Source: an uncultured Ruminiclostridium sp. (GTDB lineage Bacteria > Bacillota > Clostridia > Oscillospirales > Acutalibacteraceae). Taken from it: DNA of 64,000 nucleotides. The DNA lies in contig CABUCM010000006.1 of NCBI GenBank assembly GCA_902490005.1, positions 26,015 to 90,014 of the forward strand. Direction: 5' to 3'. Every line of letters starts with the position of its first letter. The first letter of the stretch is position 1. Below the pieces are notes generated by a model, which saw only the letters and a list, made by a program, of their open reading frames with translations, made no database searches and was not told where the DNA came from. Below, in pieces: positions 7,595-15,676 of the stretch. The translations under genes and the position numbers were made by a program.

Positions 7595-8668
7595 ATGGAA
7601 AATAGGAACAGCGGATTAAAATACACTCAAATGGGCAAAAGCGACCTGGAAATCTCCAACGTGGGCCTGGGCTCTTTGGCCATCTCCGGCAGGTTCTGTA
7701 ACGCGGACGACGACCTTTCCATGCGGACCATGCGCAAGGCGGTGGACGCCGGGATCAACTGGATTCACACCGCCCCCAGCTACGGCACCGGTTACGGCGA
7801 AATCATGGTAGGCCGTGCCCTGAAGGAAATCCCGAAAAGCGAGCGGCCTTACGTGTTCACCACCTGCACCTGGGTGTTCGACCGGGAGGACGAGGGCAAC
7901 GACAAGGCGGTCCGGGTGAAATCCCTGATGCCTGAATCCATCCGCAAGCAGGTGGAAGGCTCTTTGCGCCGTTTGCAGGTGGATGTGATCGACCTGCTTC
8001 AGTTTCACTGGCCGGACCACAACACCCCCATCGAGGAATCCTGGAGCACCGTGGCGGATTTGGTGAAGGAGGGTAAGGTGCGCTCCATCGGATTGTCTAA
8101 CCACCCTTTGGATTTAATCAAGCGATGTGAGAAGATCGCCCACGTGGACTGCTTACAGCAGCCGTTATCCCTTCTGGACCGCTCTATGAACGGCCCTTAT
8201 TCCGACGACGGCCGGAACTCCGGCGGCCTGGACGTTTTGGAGTGGGCCAAGGCGAACCAGTCCACCATTATCACCTTCGCGCCTTTGCAGCACGGGATTC
8301 TGGCGGGGAAATACAACCGCCAGTCCGTGGAGGAATTTAAAAAGGCGGGAGACCCCCTGCGCCCCAACTTGTATTGGTTCCAGGAGCCGGTTTACTCCCA
8401 GGCCCTTGACTTTGTGGAATACCTGCGGCCTATCGCCCAGCGCCACAATGTTTCCGTGGCGGCTATTTCCATCGCCTGGGTTTTGGCGTGGAAGGGGATC
8501 GGCGGGGCCATCTGCGGGGCCAGAAAACCGGAGCAGCTCGACGCGTTTATCGACGCCGCTAAGCTGGAACTGACCCAGGAGGATATGGACGATATCGCGG
8601 CCGCCATTGAAAAGACCGGACTTTGCAAGGGAACCTGCGGCGACGGCCCGGCGAGACCGGTTCGCTGA
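7595..8668 (+). CDS. aldo/keto reductase-family protein with altered active site
   Basis: A 357-residue (alpha/beta)8 barrel of the aldo/keto reductase superfamily. Family landmarks are VGLGSLAISG, GINWIHTAPSYG, LLQFHWPD and RSIGLSNHP. The usual Asp-Tyr-Lys-His tetrad is only half present: Tyr63 and His138 remain, but the Asp position is His58 and the Lys position is Cys91 (VFTTC where VLATK is usual). Either the chemistry differs from simple NADPH-dependent carbonyl reduction or the protein has another role, such as keto-sugar isomerisation or elimination (inference). It sits between the transporter and the Gfo/Idh gene in the operon. Confidence 0.8.
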   Translation: MENRNSGLKYTQMGKSDLEISNVGLGSLAISGRFCNADDDLSMRTMRKAVDAGINWIHTAPSYGTGYGEIMVGRALKEIPKSERPYVFTTCTWVFDREDEGNDKAVRVKSLMPESIRKQVEGSLRRLQVDVIDLLQFHWPDHNTPIEESWSTVADLVKEGKVRSIGLSNHPLDLIKRCEKIAHVDCLQQPLSLLDRSMNGPYSDDGRNSGGLDVLEWAKANQSTIITFAPLQHGILAGKYNRQSVEEFKKAGDPLRPNLYWFQEPVYSQALDFVEYLRPIAQRHNVSVAAISIAWVLAWKGIGGAICGARKPEQLDAFIDAAKLELTQEDMDDIAAAIEKTGLCKGTCGDGPARPVR

Positions 8669-8710
8669 AGCGGCTTGGTGTTTCAATAACCGTAAAAGGA
8701 GATAGAAAGT

Positions 8711-9784
8711 ATGGCAGAGAAAAAAGTAAGAGTGGCGTTTTTAGGCTTCTGGCACAGCCACGCCTGCACCAATGAGGAAATTCAGTTCACCGGCCTGGGG
8801 GTTTACGGCACGGTAAAGGCCAACCCGGATATTGAAGTAGTGGCAGCCTGGGACTATGACGTCCAGCGGGGAAAAGAAGGCGCCGAAAGCCTGCACATCC
8901 CCTTTGAGCCGGATTTGGACAAGGTTCTTTCCCGGGACGACATCGACGGTGTAGTGGTGATGTGCGAGACCACCAAGCATGTGGAAGTCTGCGTTAAGGC
9001 GGCTCAGTATAAAAAGCATATTTATGTGAATAAGGTGCTGGCACCCACCATCCAAGAGGCAAACCAGATCGTGAAGGCGGCCAAGGAAAACGGCATCGTC
9101 ATGGTAACCATGCTCAGCCGCCTGTATGAAAACTGGTGTAAGAAAATTTATGAGATCATCAGGTCCGGCGATCTGGGCAAGCTGATTATGATCCGTATCT
9201 GGCACGCCCACGGCATCGCCACCAAATATTATCCCACCGACGGCATGGGTTACCTGCCCGAGGGACACGGCTTTTTGGAAAAGGAGGACGGCGCCGGCGG
9301 CTGCTACGTGGATATGTGCCATCCCCAATATATGGCGGCATATTTCATGGAAGGGCTTCCCAAGTACATTTACTGCCGCATGTCCTCCGTTACCGGACGG
9401 GGGAACGTGGAGGATAACGCCATCGCGCTGCTGGATTATGAAAACGGCCCCTATGTGACCTTGGAGGAGGGCTGGGCCTGCGGGCCGGTGACCACGGAGA
9501 TCGAGGTCCAGGGCACCGACGGTACCATCCTTTACCGCGACGACCGCTCTGACCGGGACTTTGATTACTTCGCTGTACGCAGCGGCGACGACCCCAAATT
9601 CCACCGGATTTCCGTGGAGCCGGCGGTTTTCACCCCTCTGGAGGACTGGGTCGCCCGGGTTCGCAGCGGGGAAATCCCAGAGGAAAACATGGAGCGGGCC
9701 CTGGATTTGTCCAGGTTAAACGAGGCGGCCTACCGTTCCGCCCAGTCCCACCAGCCGGTGGCCTTGGATACCCTGGTGGAATAA
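8711..9784 (+). CDS. Gfo/Idh/MocA-family oxidoreductase, atypical (cluster 1)
   Basis: A 357-residue member of the glucose-fructose oxidoreductase/inositol dehydrogenase superfamily, which oxidise or reduce sugar hydroxyls or ketones with bound NAD(P). The nucleotide loop is FLGFWHSHA instead of GxGxxG, and the usual EKP is Asn107-Lys108-Val109, keeping only the Lys. The DxxxH pair survives in CYVDMCHPQYM. AAAGGAGAT lies before the ATG. With the second Gfo/Idh gene at 11898 it probably handles the oxidation and re-reduction steps of a keto-glycoside route; which step is which cannot be read here. Confidence 0.8.
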   Translation: MAEKKVRVAFLGFWHSHACTNEEIQFTGLGVYGTVKANPDIEVVAAWDYDVQRGKEGAESLHIPFEPDLDKVLSRDDIDGVVVMCETTKHVEVCVKAAQYKKHIYVNKVLAPTIQEANQIVKAAKENGIVMVTMLSRLYENWCKKIYEIIRSGDLGKLIMIRIWHAHGIATKYYPTDGMGYLPEGHGFLEKEDGAGGCYVDMCHPQYMAAYFMEGLPKYIYCRMSSVTGRGNVEDNAIALLDYENGPYVTLEEGWACGPVTTEIEVQGTDGTILYRDDRSDRDFDYFAVRSGDDPKFHRISVEPAVFTPLEDWVARVRSGEIPEENMERALDLSRLNEAAYRSAQSHQPVALDTLVE

Positions 9785-9918
9785 AAGGCGTCTTGACGCT
9801 GTCGGCACTGCCGGGCCTCTGCTGGAAACGGAAGGAAAACCGATAAAAATAAAGCGGGCCTGGAACAACGCCGAAAAAAGGAATTTCCTTTGCGGCCTAT
9901 GGGAAAGGAGAACAAATC

Positions 9919-10650
9919 TTGAAAAATATCACGATATGGAACGAGTTCCGCCACGAGAAAATAAACGAAAAGGTGGCGGCGGTTTATCCTAAGGGGATTC
10001 ACGGGGCCCTGGCGGAGTTTATCGCCGAGAATCCAGAATACCAAGTGCGCACCGCGACCCTGGATGAGCCTGAGTCGGGGTTGACCCAGGAGGTACTGGA
10101 CAGCACCGACGTTTTGATCTGGTGGGGCCATAAGGCCCACGATGACCTGCCCGATGAGATCGCCCGGCGGGTTCATCAGCGAGTGCTGGAGGGTATGGGA
10201 TTTATCGCCCTGCACTCCTCCCACTTATCCAAACCCTTTAAGTTACTGATGGGCACCAGCTGTACCCTAAAGTGGCGGAAATCCGGGGAAAAGGAGCGGC
10301 TTTGGAACTTGGCTCCCAGCCACCCCATCACCCAGGGCATTGGAGAATACTTCGAGCTGGAGCACACGGAAATGTACGGCGAGCGCTTCGATATCCCGGA
10401 ACCGGACCAAACCCTGTTCCTGTCCTGGTTCCCGGGAGGAGAGGTGTTCCGCAGCGGATGCGTGTGGAACCGGGGTAACGGCAGGGTGTTTTACTTCAAG
10501 CCCGGCCACGAGACCTTCCCGATCTATTATGACAAGAACATCCAGCGGGTGATCCGCAACGCTATCGCCTGGTGTATGCCCACGGTGAATATCAAGATCG
10601 AATGTCCCAACGTGGAGCCTTTAGAGCCCATTCAGCAGATCGACTGCTGA
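9919..10650 (+). CDS. ThuA-like (trehalose utilisation) domain protein
   Basis: A 243-residue ThuA-family protein with a glutamine-amidotransferase-like flavodoxin fold. Visible family features are TDVLIWWGHKAHDD, MGFIALHSSHLSKPF, HPITQGI and RVFYFKPGHETFP. In Sinorhizobium thuA lies with thuB, a Gfo/Idh gene, in trehalose/sucrose use through 3-keto derivatives, so its place between two Gfo/Idh genes is informative. The enzymatic activity of this family is not firmly established. Start is TTG 9919 with AAAGGAG at 9904-9910. No signal peptide, so cytoplasmic. Confidence 0.85.
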   Translation: MKNITIWNEFRHEKINEKVAAVYPKGIHGALAEFIAENPEYQVRTATLDEPESGLTQEVLDSTDVLIWWGHKAHDDLPDEIARRVHQRVLEGMGFIALHSSHLSKPFKLLMGTSCTLKWRKSGEKERLWNLAPSHPITQGIGEYFELEHTEMYGERFDIPEPDQTLFLSWFPGGEVFRSGCVWNRGNGRVFYFKPGHETFPIYYDKNIQRVIRNAIAWCMPTVNIKIECPNVEPLEPIQQIDC

Positions 10651-10817
10651 ATACTTCCAGGCGGGAAGAAAACGGAGTACAAGTTTTGGGGATCCAAAGC
10701 CAAAGGCGTACCGGGGGCTGGAAGGGACCGGCCTCCGGTACGGTGCCGCCGCTGCACAAGCTTTCGCCGTTTTTGCAGCCGAGGAACACAAATGCACCAG
10801 AGAAAAGGAGCATGGCC

Positions 10818-11855
10818 ATGAAGATAAAAAGGCAGGTATTAAGAGAATTTTCAGCACCCTACGCGGTGAATATCCATAGGATCGGCGGCCGGGAGAAGGT
10901 GGTTTTCGCGGCGGAGCTGGACAGCCTGTGCGTAGGCGTCTGGGCGGACACTCTGGAGCAGGAGGCCCTGTGGGAAGGCCAAGGCGGCACCATGAACACC
11001 TTCCAGCTCAATGAAAAGGGAGACTTTTTGGCGATCCAGCGGTTTTACCGGGGCTTTCAGTGCCGGGATGCCTGCATTGTCAAGGCGGAGAAACAGGAAA
11101 ATCAATGGAAGCAGACCAAAATCGCGGACCTGCCCTTTTGCCACCGCATGTGTGTGGTGGAAATCGAGGGCGTTCCCCACATGGTGTGCTGCGTTTTGTG
11201 TGAGGATAAGGAAAATACCGAAGACTGGTCCCAGCCGGGCCGTGTGGTGGTGTCGAAAATTCCCCGGCAGGCGGGGGAACAGGTTTCCTTTACCACGATT
11301 GTGGAGGGAATCCATAAAAATCATGGTATTTTCCAGGGCACGCTGGACGGTAAAAACACGATTCTGGTTACCGGCCAGGAAGGAATTTTCCAGCTTGAAA
11401 TCCCGGCGGGTTTGGACGATCCCTGGAGCTATACTAAGCTGATGGATCAGGAAACCAGCGACTGCACCGTTCTGGACGTGGATGAGGATGGGGAGGACGA
11501 AATCATCGCCATTGAAAAATTCCACGGCAACCGGGTGGTGGTCTATAAAAGACAAGCAGGGATATGGAAGCAGGTATATACCTATCCGGTGGAATTTGGC
11601 CACGCTATTTGGAGCGGCACGATTTTTTCCAGGCCCGCCTTCTTAATCGGCTACCGGGCCGCCAACGCGGCGCTGCTGCTGTTCCGGTTGAAGGAGAAGC
11701 GAGAAGGCCGGTGGCTGATGGAGATCACCGTACTGGATGAGCACGAAAGCCCCGCTAACGCCGCGGTGGTACATCAAGAGGGCAAAGAGATGATTTTCAG
11801 CAGCTCGTGCGGCAGAGACCGCATTATGCTTTACGAGTTGACACAGGGAGACTAG
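10818..11855 (+). CDS. cytoplasmic FG-GAP/VCBS-type beta-propeller protein
   Basis: A 345-residue protein made mostly of short beta strands. One clear FG-GAP/VCBS calcium loop is present (DVDEDG, 220-225) followed by AIEKFHG at 231-237, and there are other His-rich turns (NHG 168-170, GHAIW 261-265). No signal peptide or membrane segment. The pattern resembles the propeller part of fungal aldos-2-ulose dehydratase, an enzyme acting on keto-sugars; that link is from memory of motifs and needs a profile search. The start ATG 10818 is set by AAAAGGAG (10803-10810); the frame is open upstream. Likely a keto-sugar dehydratase or isomerase of the operon, not proven. Confidence 0.65.
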   Translation: MKIKRQVLREFSAPYAVNIHRIGGREKVVFAAELDSLCVGVWADTLEQEALWEGQGGTMNTFQLNEKGDFLAIQRFYRGFQCRDACIVKAEKQENQWKQTKIADLPFCHRMCVVEIEGVPHMVCCVLCEDKENTEDWSQPGRVVVSKIPRQAGEQVSFTTIVEGIHKNHGIFQGTLDGKNTILVTGQEGIFQLEIPAGLDDPWSYTKLMDQETSDCTVLDVDEDGEDEIIAIEKFHGNRVVVYKRQAGIWKQVYTYPVEFGHAIWSGTIFSRPAFLIGYRAANAALLLFRLKEKREGRWLMEITVLDEHESPANAAVVHQEGKEMIFSSSCGRDRIMLYELTQGD

Positions 11856-11897
11856 GAATAGAGTCCTTGAAACTACATAAAAGGATGGAACGGCAAC

Positions 11898-12950
11898 ATG
11901 ATCAACATTGGAATTATAGGCTGCGGGAAAATCACGCAGGTGAGGCATCTTCCGGAATACGCGGAAAACTCCCAGGCGCATTTGACCGGCCTTTACGATA
12001 TCAATCAGGACCGGGCACAGGAGCTGGTGAAAAGATACGGCGGAAAGGCGTATGCAAGCATCGATGAAATGCTAGGCGATCCTGAAATCGACGCGGTTTC
12101 GGTGTGTACCGCCAATAACTCTCACGCAAAGATCACGATTCAGGCCCTGAACGCGGGAAAACACGTATTATGCGAAAAGCCTATGGCCACCAATCTGGAG
12201 GACTGCGAAGCGATGGTGGCGGCGGCAAAGAAAAACGGGAAATATTTGATGATCGGTCACAACCAGCGTTTAGCAGAGGCCCATGTTCTGGCGAAAAAAT
12301 TGGTGAGCGAGGGCCTTATCGGCCATATTCTTACGTTTCGCACCTCGTTTGGCCACAGCGGGCCGGAAACCTGGTCCGTTGATCCCGGAAAGAGCGTTTG
12401 GTTTTTTGATAAAAAGCAGGCGTTTATGGGAGCGATGGGGGATATGGGAATCCACAAAACGGACTTGATTCAATATTTGACCGGGCAAAGGGTGGTAAAG
12501 ACCACCGCCCGGCTGGTCACTCTGGATAAGCGGGATGCCGGCGGCAATCTTATCGGGGTGGATGACAACGCCTTCTGTATTTACGAGATGTCCGGCGGTA
12601 CCGTAGGGGCAATGACCGCCTCTTGGACCCATTATGGAGAAGAGGATAATTCTACGGTATTGTTCGGCACCGAAGGGAAAATGAGGATTTATGACGATCC
12701 GGATCACGCGATTGTGGTAAAGCTCAATAACGGTCAGAAGATTTGTTATGATGTGGGACAGATTCAGACCAACAGCAATCAGACCAAATCAGGGGTGATC
12801 GACCTTTGGATCGACTGCCTGGTGAACCATAGGGAGCCGGAGATTTCCGGTGAAGAGGCTTTGCACGCCATGCGGGCAGTATTCGCTTCTCTGGAATCCT
12901 CGGAAAAAGGCGAGACGATTGAGATCAGAGGGGAGAAGGCGTTGTCGTGA
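11898..12950 (+). CDS. Gfo/Idh/MocA-family NAD(P)-dependent oxidoreductase (cluster 1)
   Basis: A canonical 350-residue family member. Rossmann motif IIGCGKI (residues 6-12), Glu93-Lys94-Pro95 (CEKPMATN) and the catalytic Asp/His in GDMGIHKTDL are all present, so it should be an active dehydrogenase or reductase of a sugar or cyclitol. Its stop shares four bases (GTGA) with the next start, coupling it to the TIM-barrel protein. In the keto-glycoside scheme it is the best candidate for the dehydrogenase that makes the keto-sugar, or for the final reductase. Confidence 0.9.
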   Translation: MINIGIIGCGKITQVRHLPEYAENSQAHLTGLYDINQDRAQELVKRYGGKAYASIDEMLGDPEIDAVSVCTANNSHAKITIQALNAGKHVLCEKPMATNLEDCEAMVAAAKKNGKYLMIGHNQRLAEAHVLAKKLVSEGLIGHILTFRTSFGHSGPETWSVDPGKSVWFFDKKQAFMGAMGDMGIHKTDLIQYLTGQRVVKTTARLVTLDKRDAGGNLIGVDDNAFCIYEMSGGTVGAMTASWTHYGEEDNSTVLFGTEGKMRIYDDPDHAIVVKLNNGQKICYDVGQIQTNSNQTKSGVIDLWIDCLVNHREPEISGEEALHAMRAVFASLESSEKGETIEIRGEKALS

Positions 12951-13867
12951 AACTAGGGATTTTAACATCAATTTTAGATGGCTGGACTTTTTACGAGGCT
13001 CTGGAAATCGCCCGGGAGATGGGCTTTGCCTGTATGGAGGTGGCCTGCTGGCCAAAAGGGGAGGCGGAACGCCGGTACGCCGGGGTGAGCCATCTGGATG
13101 TGGATAGAGTGCTTGCCGACAGCGCTTATGCGGAGGCTATTTTAGCTGGCTGCCGGGAAAAGGGAATCTCCATTTCCGCACTGGCCTTTTATCCCAACAC
13201 CATGGATCCGGACCCGGCCAAACGAGAAGAAAATATATCCCATTTAAAAAAAGTAATTCAGGCCAGCAGCCGCCTTGGGGTGAACCTGGTGACTACCTTT
13301 ATCGGTAGGGATCAAACCAAGAGCGTGGAAGAAAACCTAAAGATTTTTGGGGAAATCTGGCCTGGGATCATCCGTTTTGCGGAAGAATGGGATGTAAAAA
13401 TCGCGATTGAGAACTGTCCCATGCTTTTCGGCAGGGATCAATGGCCCGGCGGGCAGAATCTGATGGCCACTCCCGCGCTTTGGCGGCAAATGTTCCAAAT
13501 GATCCCCAGCCCTTGCTTCGGACTGAATTTTGACCCCAGCCACTTTGTCTGGCAGCAGATGGATTATATCCAGCCGCTGTATGAATTTAAGGACCGGCTG
13601 TTCCATGTCCATTGCAAGGATATCAAGGTGTATCCGGAACGATTGTCCCAATGCGGCGTCATGGCGTACCCCTTGGAATATATGGCGCCCAAGCTTCCCG
13701 GGCTGGGCGATGTGGACTGGAGCCGCTGGTTTTCAGCGCTGTATGATATCGGCTATCAGGGCGGCGTATGTATTGAGGTGGAGGACCGGGCGTTTGAATC
13801 CAGCAGGGAAAGTATTTTGGATTCCATCCGGCTGTCAAAACGTTATTTAAACCAATTTATTGTGTAA
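12947..13867 (+). CDS. sugar phosphate isomerase/epimerase-like TIM barrel
   Basis: A 306-residue xylose-isomerase-like TIM barrel. The divalent-metal ligands expected in this family are visible as Glu155 (IAIENCP), Asp196 (NFDPSHF), His222 (HVHCKD) and Glu277 (CIEVED). GTG start overlapping the previous stop. Members of this fold act as epimerases, and in 3-keto-glycoside degradation as the lyase that expels the aglycone or sugar by beta-elimination. Last gene of the operon, so it likely works on the product of the preceding dehydrogenase. Confidence 0.85.
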   Translation: MKLGILTSILDGWTFYEALEIAREMGFACMEVACWPKGEAERRYAGVSHLDVDRVLADSAYAEAILAGCREKGISISALAFYPNTMDPDPAKREENISHLKKVIQASSRLGVNLVTTFIGRDQTKSVEENLKIFGEIWPGIIRFAEEWDVKIAIENCPMLFGRDQWPGGQNLMATPALWRQMFQMIPSPCFGLNFDPSHFVWQQMDYIQPLYEFKDRLFHVHCKDIKVYPERLSQCGVMAYPLEYMAPKLPGLGDVDWSRWFSALYDIGYQGGVCIEVEDRAFESSRESILDSIRLSKRYLNQFIV

Positions 13868-13929
13868 AAAACAGTATATCAGCGATTATCAGCGGGAAAC
13901 GCCTTGCGACGCGATTGCAAGGGAAAGGC

Positions 13930-14086
13930 GCAGGATAGAACAGGTTGGAGAATCAACATGGAATCACGCCATGTGGTCCTGCGTTTAGTGCTTTACAGAC
14001 CAAAAGCCAAAGTTTACAGTAAGACCTTTTCATCATTCCTCCTGGATTGAGTCTGGGCGCACAACGCGTTCCAGGCTCAATTTTTT
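13930..14086 (+). terminator. end of sugar operon 1: paired repeats and terminator
   Basis: The intrinsic terminator is at 14046-14086: TTGAG/CTCAA and CTGG/CCAG stems (14047-14056 with 14071-14080) followed by six T. Before it, CGCAGGA (from about 13932) is complementary to TCCTGCG near 13975, with an inner ACATGG/CCATGT hairpin. The rest of the 534-base gap is AT-rich DNA and the promoter/operator of the next lacI gene. Confidence 0.75.
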
Positions 14087-14314
14087 ACGCGCTTGCGTTT
14101 ATATGGATTTTGGAAAATGCGGACGGACACACACAGAAACAAAAAATTAGATAAGGCCGTAAATTTTACAATAAAAATTTATTTTGACACCAAAGATTAA
14201 ATTAACCGGATTATACTTAGTTTTATACCGGTTGTATTTCTTTATTCCGCAAAGGTTTTCAGTGCCGAAAGGGCCTATTTTTGTGGGAGATAATGTGAAA
14301 GCTTTAAAACCATA

Positions 14315-14343
14315 TTGACAATCGGGCTGTGAATCGGTAAGAT
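14315..14343 (+). promoter_or_regulatory. promoter of cluster 2 lacI gene
   Basis: TTGACA (14315-14320), a 17-base spacer and TAAGAT (14338-14343). The operator at 14358-14375 begins 14 bases after the -10, so it covers or just follows the transcription start. Confidence 0.65.
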
Positions 14344-14357
14344 TATGAATAGCAGAA

Positions 14358-14375
14358 TGTGACATCAATCTCACA
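14358..14375. promoter_or_regulatory. cluster 2 LacI operator O1 (autoregulatory)
   Basis: TGTGACATCAATCTCACA, an imperfect palindrome sharing its left half with O4 at 15640-15657. Its place immediately after the lacI promoter implies autoregulation. Confidence 0.65.
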
Positions 14376-14401
14376 ATTTTATGATTTTAGGATGGGTTAT
14401 T

Positions 14402-15409
14402 ATGAGCACGATATATGATATTGCAAAAAAAACAGGGTATTCCCCGTCCACAGTGGCCCGGGCGTTGAACGGCCGCGGATTCTGCAGTGAAAAAGCAAAA
14501 CAGGCCATCACGGCTGCCGCCGAAGAGATGCAGTATTCTCCCGTTCAAGCGGCCAAATCGCTGAAAAGTAAGATTACTCAAAAGGTTTTGCTGTGTATTC
14601 CCGATATTTTCAACCCCTACTATTTCCCGATGATCCGCGGCGTGAGCGACGTGTTGGAACAATATGGATATTATACGATACTTGTTTACAGCGAGCATAA
14701 CGTGCAGAAAGAGATTCAATTTGTAAAGGCGTTAAAGGAACATTTTGCAGACGGGGCCATTATTATTTCATTCGATTTCAGCGATAAGCTGATCGAAGAA
14801 ATTAGAAAGTGTCCTGTGCCTATCGTTCTGACGAACCAGTATGATTCTATCAACGGAACGGATAATTTTGACTGCGTATATGTAGACCATACCAAAGCCG
14901 TTTATTTGGCAACCATGCATGTCTTGCAGAAAGGGCACCGCAATATCGCTTTTTTAGGCGGCCCCTTAAAAGAACAAACCAGTTTAGAACGGCTGGAAGG
15001 CTATCGGTTAGCCCTGAAAGACCAGGGTATGCCATTCAATGATAAAATGATTATTCAGTCCGACTTTTCTTTAGAGGGCGGATATCAGGCGTTTGAAGCC
15101 TTTATGAAAACGAAAAGGGATGTCACCGCGGTGGTAGCCTGCAATGACCTGATGGGCGTGGGCTGCTTGAACTATTGCCAGGAGCGTGGCTTTGCGGTAC
15201 CCCAGGATATTTCGATTATTACGCTGGATAACACGGATTACTGTCTTTGCACCCACCCTAGGCTGACTTCTATTAACATGATGCAGAATCAGATCGGCGA
15301 GCTTGCGGCGCAGATTGTAATGGAGCGCATCCAAAACGGGACAGATTATAGAAAAATTATCCGGTTGGATCCTCTTTTGGTGGAACGGGATTCTGTAATT
15401 GCCTTATGA
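14402..15409 (+). CDS. LacI-family regulator of sugar cluster 2
   Basis: A 335-residue LacI/GalR-type repressor. The headpiece is at residues 2-50 (STIYDIAKKTGYSPSTVARAL), followed by the hinge and a ligand-binding domain. ATG 14402 was preferred to the in-frame ATG 14381 because the LacI headpiece starts one residue after it; the ribosome site is weak in both cases. An 18-bp palindrome lies at its own promoter and at three positions upstream of the following operon, so it probably controls both. Co-directional with its target operon, unlike the divergent cluster 1 arrangement. Confidence 0.9.
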   Translation: MSTIYDIAKKTGYSPSTVARALNGRGFCSEKAKQAITAAAEEMQYSPVQAAKSLKSKITQKVLLCIPDIFNPYYFPMIRGVSDVLEQYGYYTILVYSEHNVQKEIQFVKALKEHFADGAIIISFDFSDKLIEEIRKCPVPIVLTNQYDSINGTDNFDCVYVDHTKAVYLATMHVLQKGHRNIAFLGGPLKEQTSLERLEGYRLALKDQGMPFNDKMIIQSDFSLEGGYQAFEAFMKTKRDVTAVVACNDLMGVGCLNYCQERGFAVPQDISIITLDNTDYCLCTHPRLTSINMMQNQIGELAAQIVMERIQNGTDYRKIIRLDPLLVERDSVIAL

Positions 15410-15426
15410 TTCATTTTTGCGGCGTT

Positions 15427-15444
15427 TGTGAGAACGATGTCATA
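15427..15444. promoter_or_regulatory. cluster 2 LacI operator O2
   Basis: TGTGAGAACGATGTCATA matches the deduced palindrome TGTGACATCGATGTCACA at 15 of 18 positions. It lies about 80 bases upstream of the operon -35, a position suited to looping. Confidence 0.5.
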
Positions 15445-15523
15445 TTGAAGAAGAATTTCCAGCTTTTTGGGTGAGGATATAGTTGGAAAATGACAGCAAT
15501 CAATAATATTTGATGAAAAAGTA

Positions 15524-15552
15524 TTGACAAAAATAATAATTATGTCTATACT
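15524..15552 (+). promoter_or_regulatory. promoter of sugar operon 2
   Basis: TTGACA (15524-15529), a 17-base spacer and TATACT (15547-15552). Two operators follow downstream of the expected start. Confidence 0.8.
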
Positions 15553-15593
15553 GAGGGTGTGTTAATTCAAAACAATGTTTATTTGTCCCAGAA

Positions 15594-15611
15594 AATGACA
15601 TCGGTGCCATA
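15594..15611. promoter_or_regulatory. cluster 2 LacI operator O3
   Basis: AATGACATCGGTGCCATA shares the TGACATCGnTGCCA core with O4. It is about 35 bases into the transcript, where bound repressor would block elongation. Confidence 0.65.
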
Positions 15612-15639
15612 AAGTTTCCTGGGTTATTTTTTGGTTAAA

Positions 15640-15657
15640 TGTGACATCGATGCCACA
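15640..15657. promoter_or_regulatory. cluster 2 LacI operator O4
   Basis: TGTGACATCGATGCCACA, the most symmetric copy, with a central CG as usual for LacI-family sites. It ends just before the ribosome site (15663-15670) of the first gene. Confidence 0.75.
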
Positions 15658-15676
15658 AAGTCAGGAGGAGTTCGCT

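Noticed and set aside
14184..14217. TTGACA ... TATACT as a promoter for the cluster 2 lacI gene
   Set aside because: The spacer would be 22 bases, too long; the TTGACA/TAAGAT pair at 14315-14343 has a 17-base spacer and sits next to the operator.
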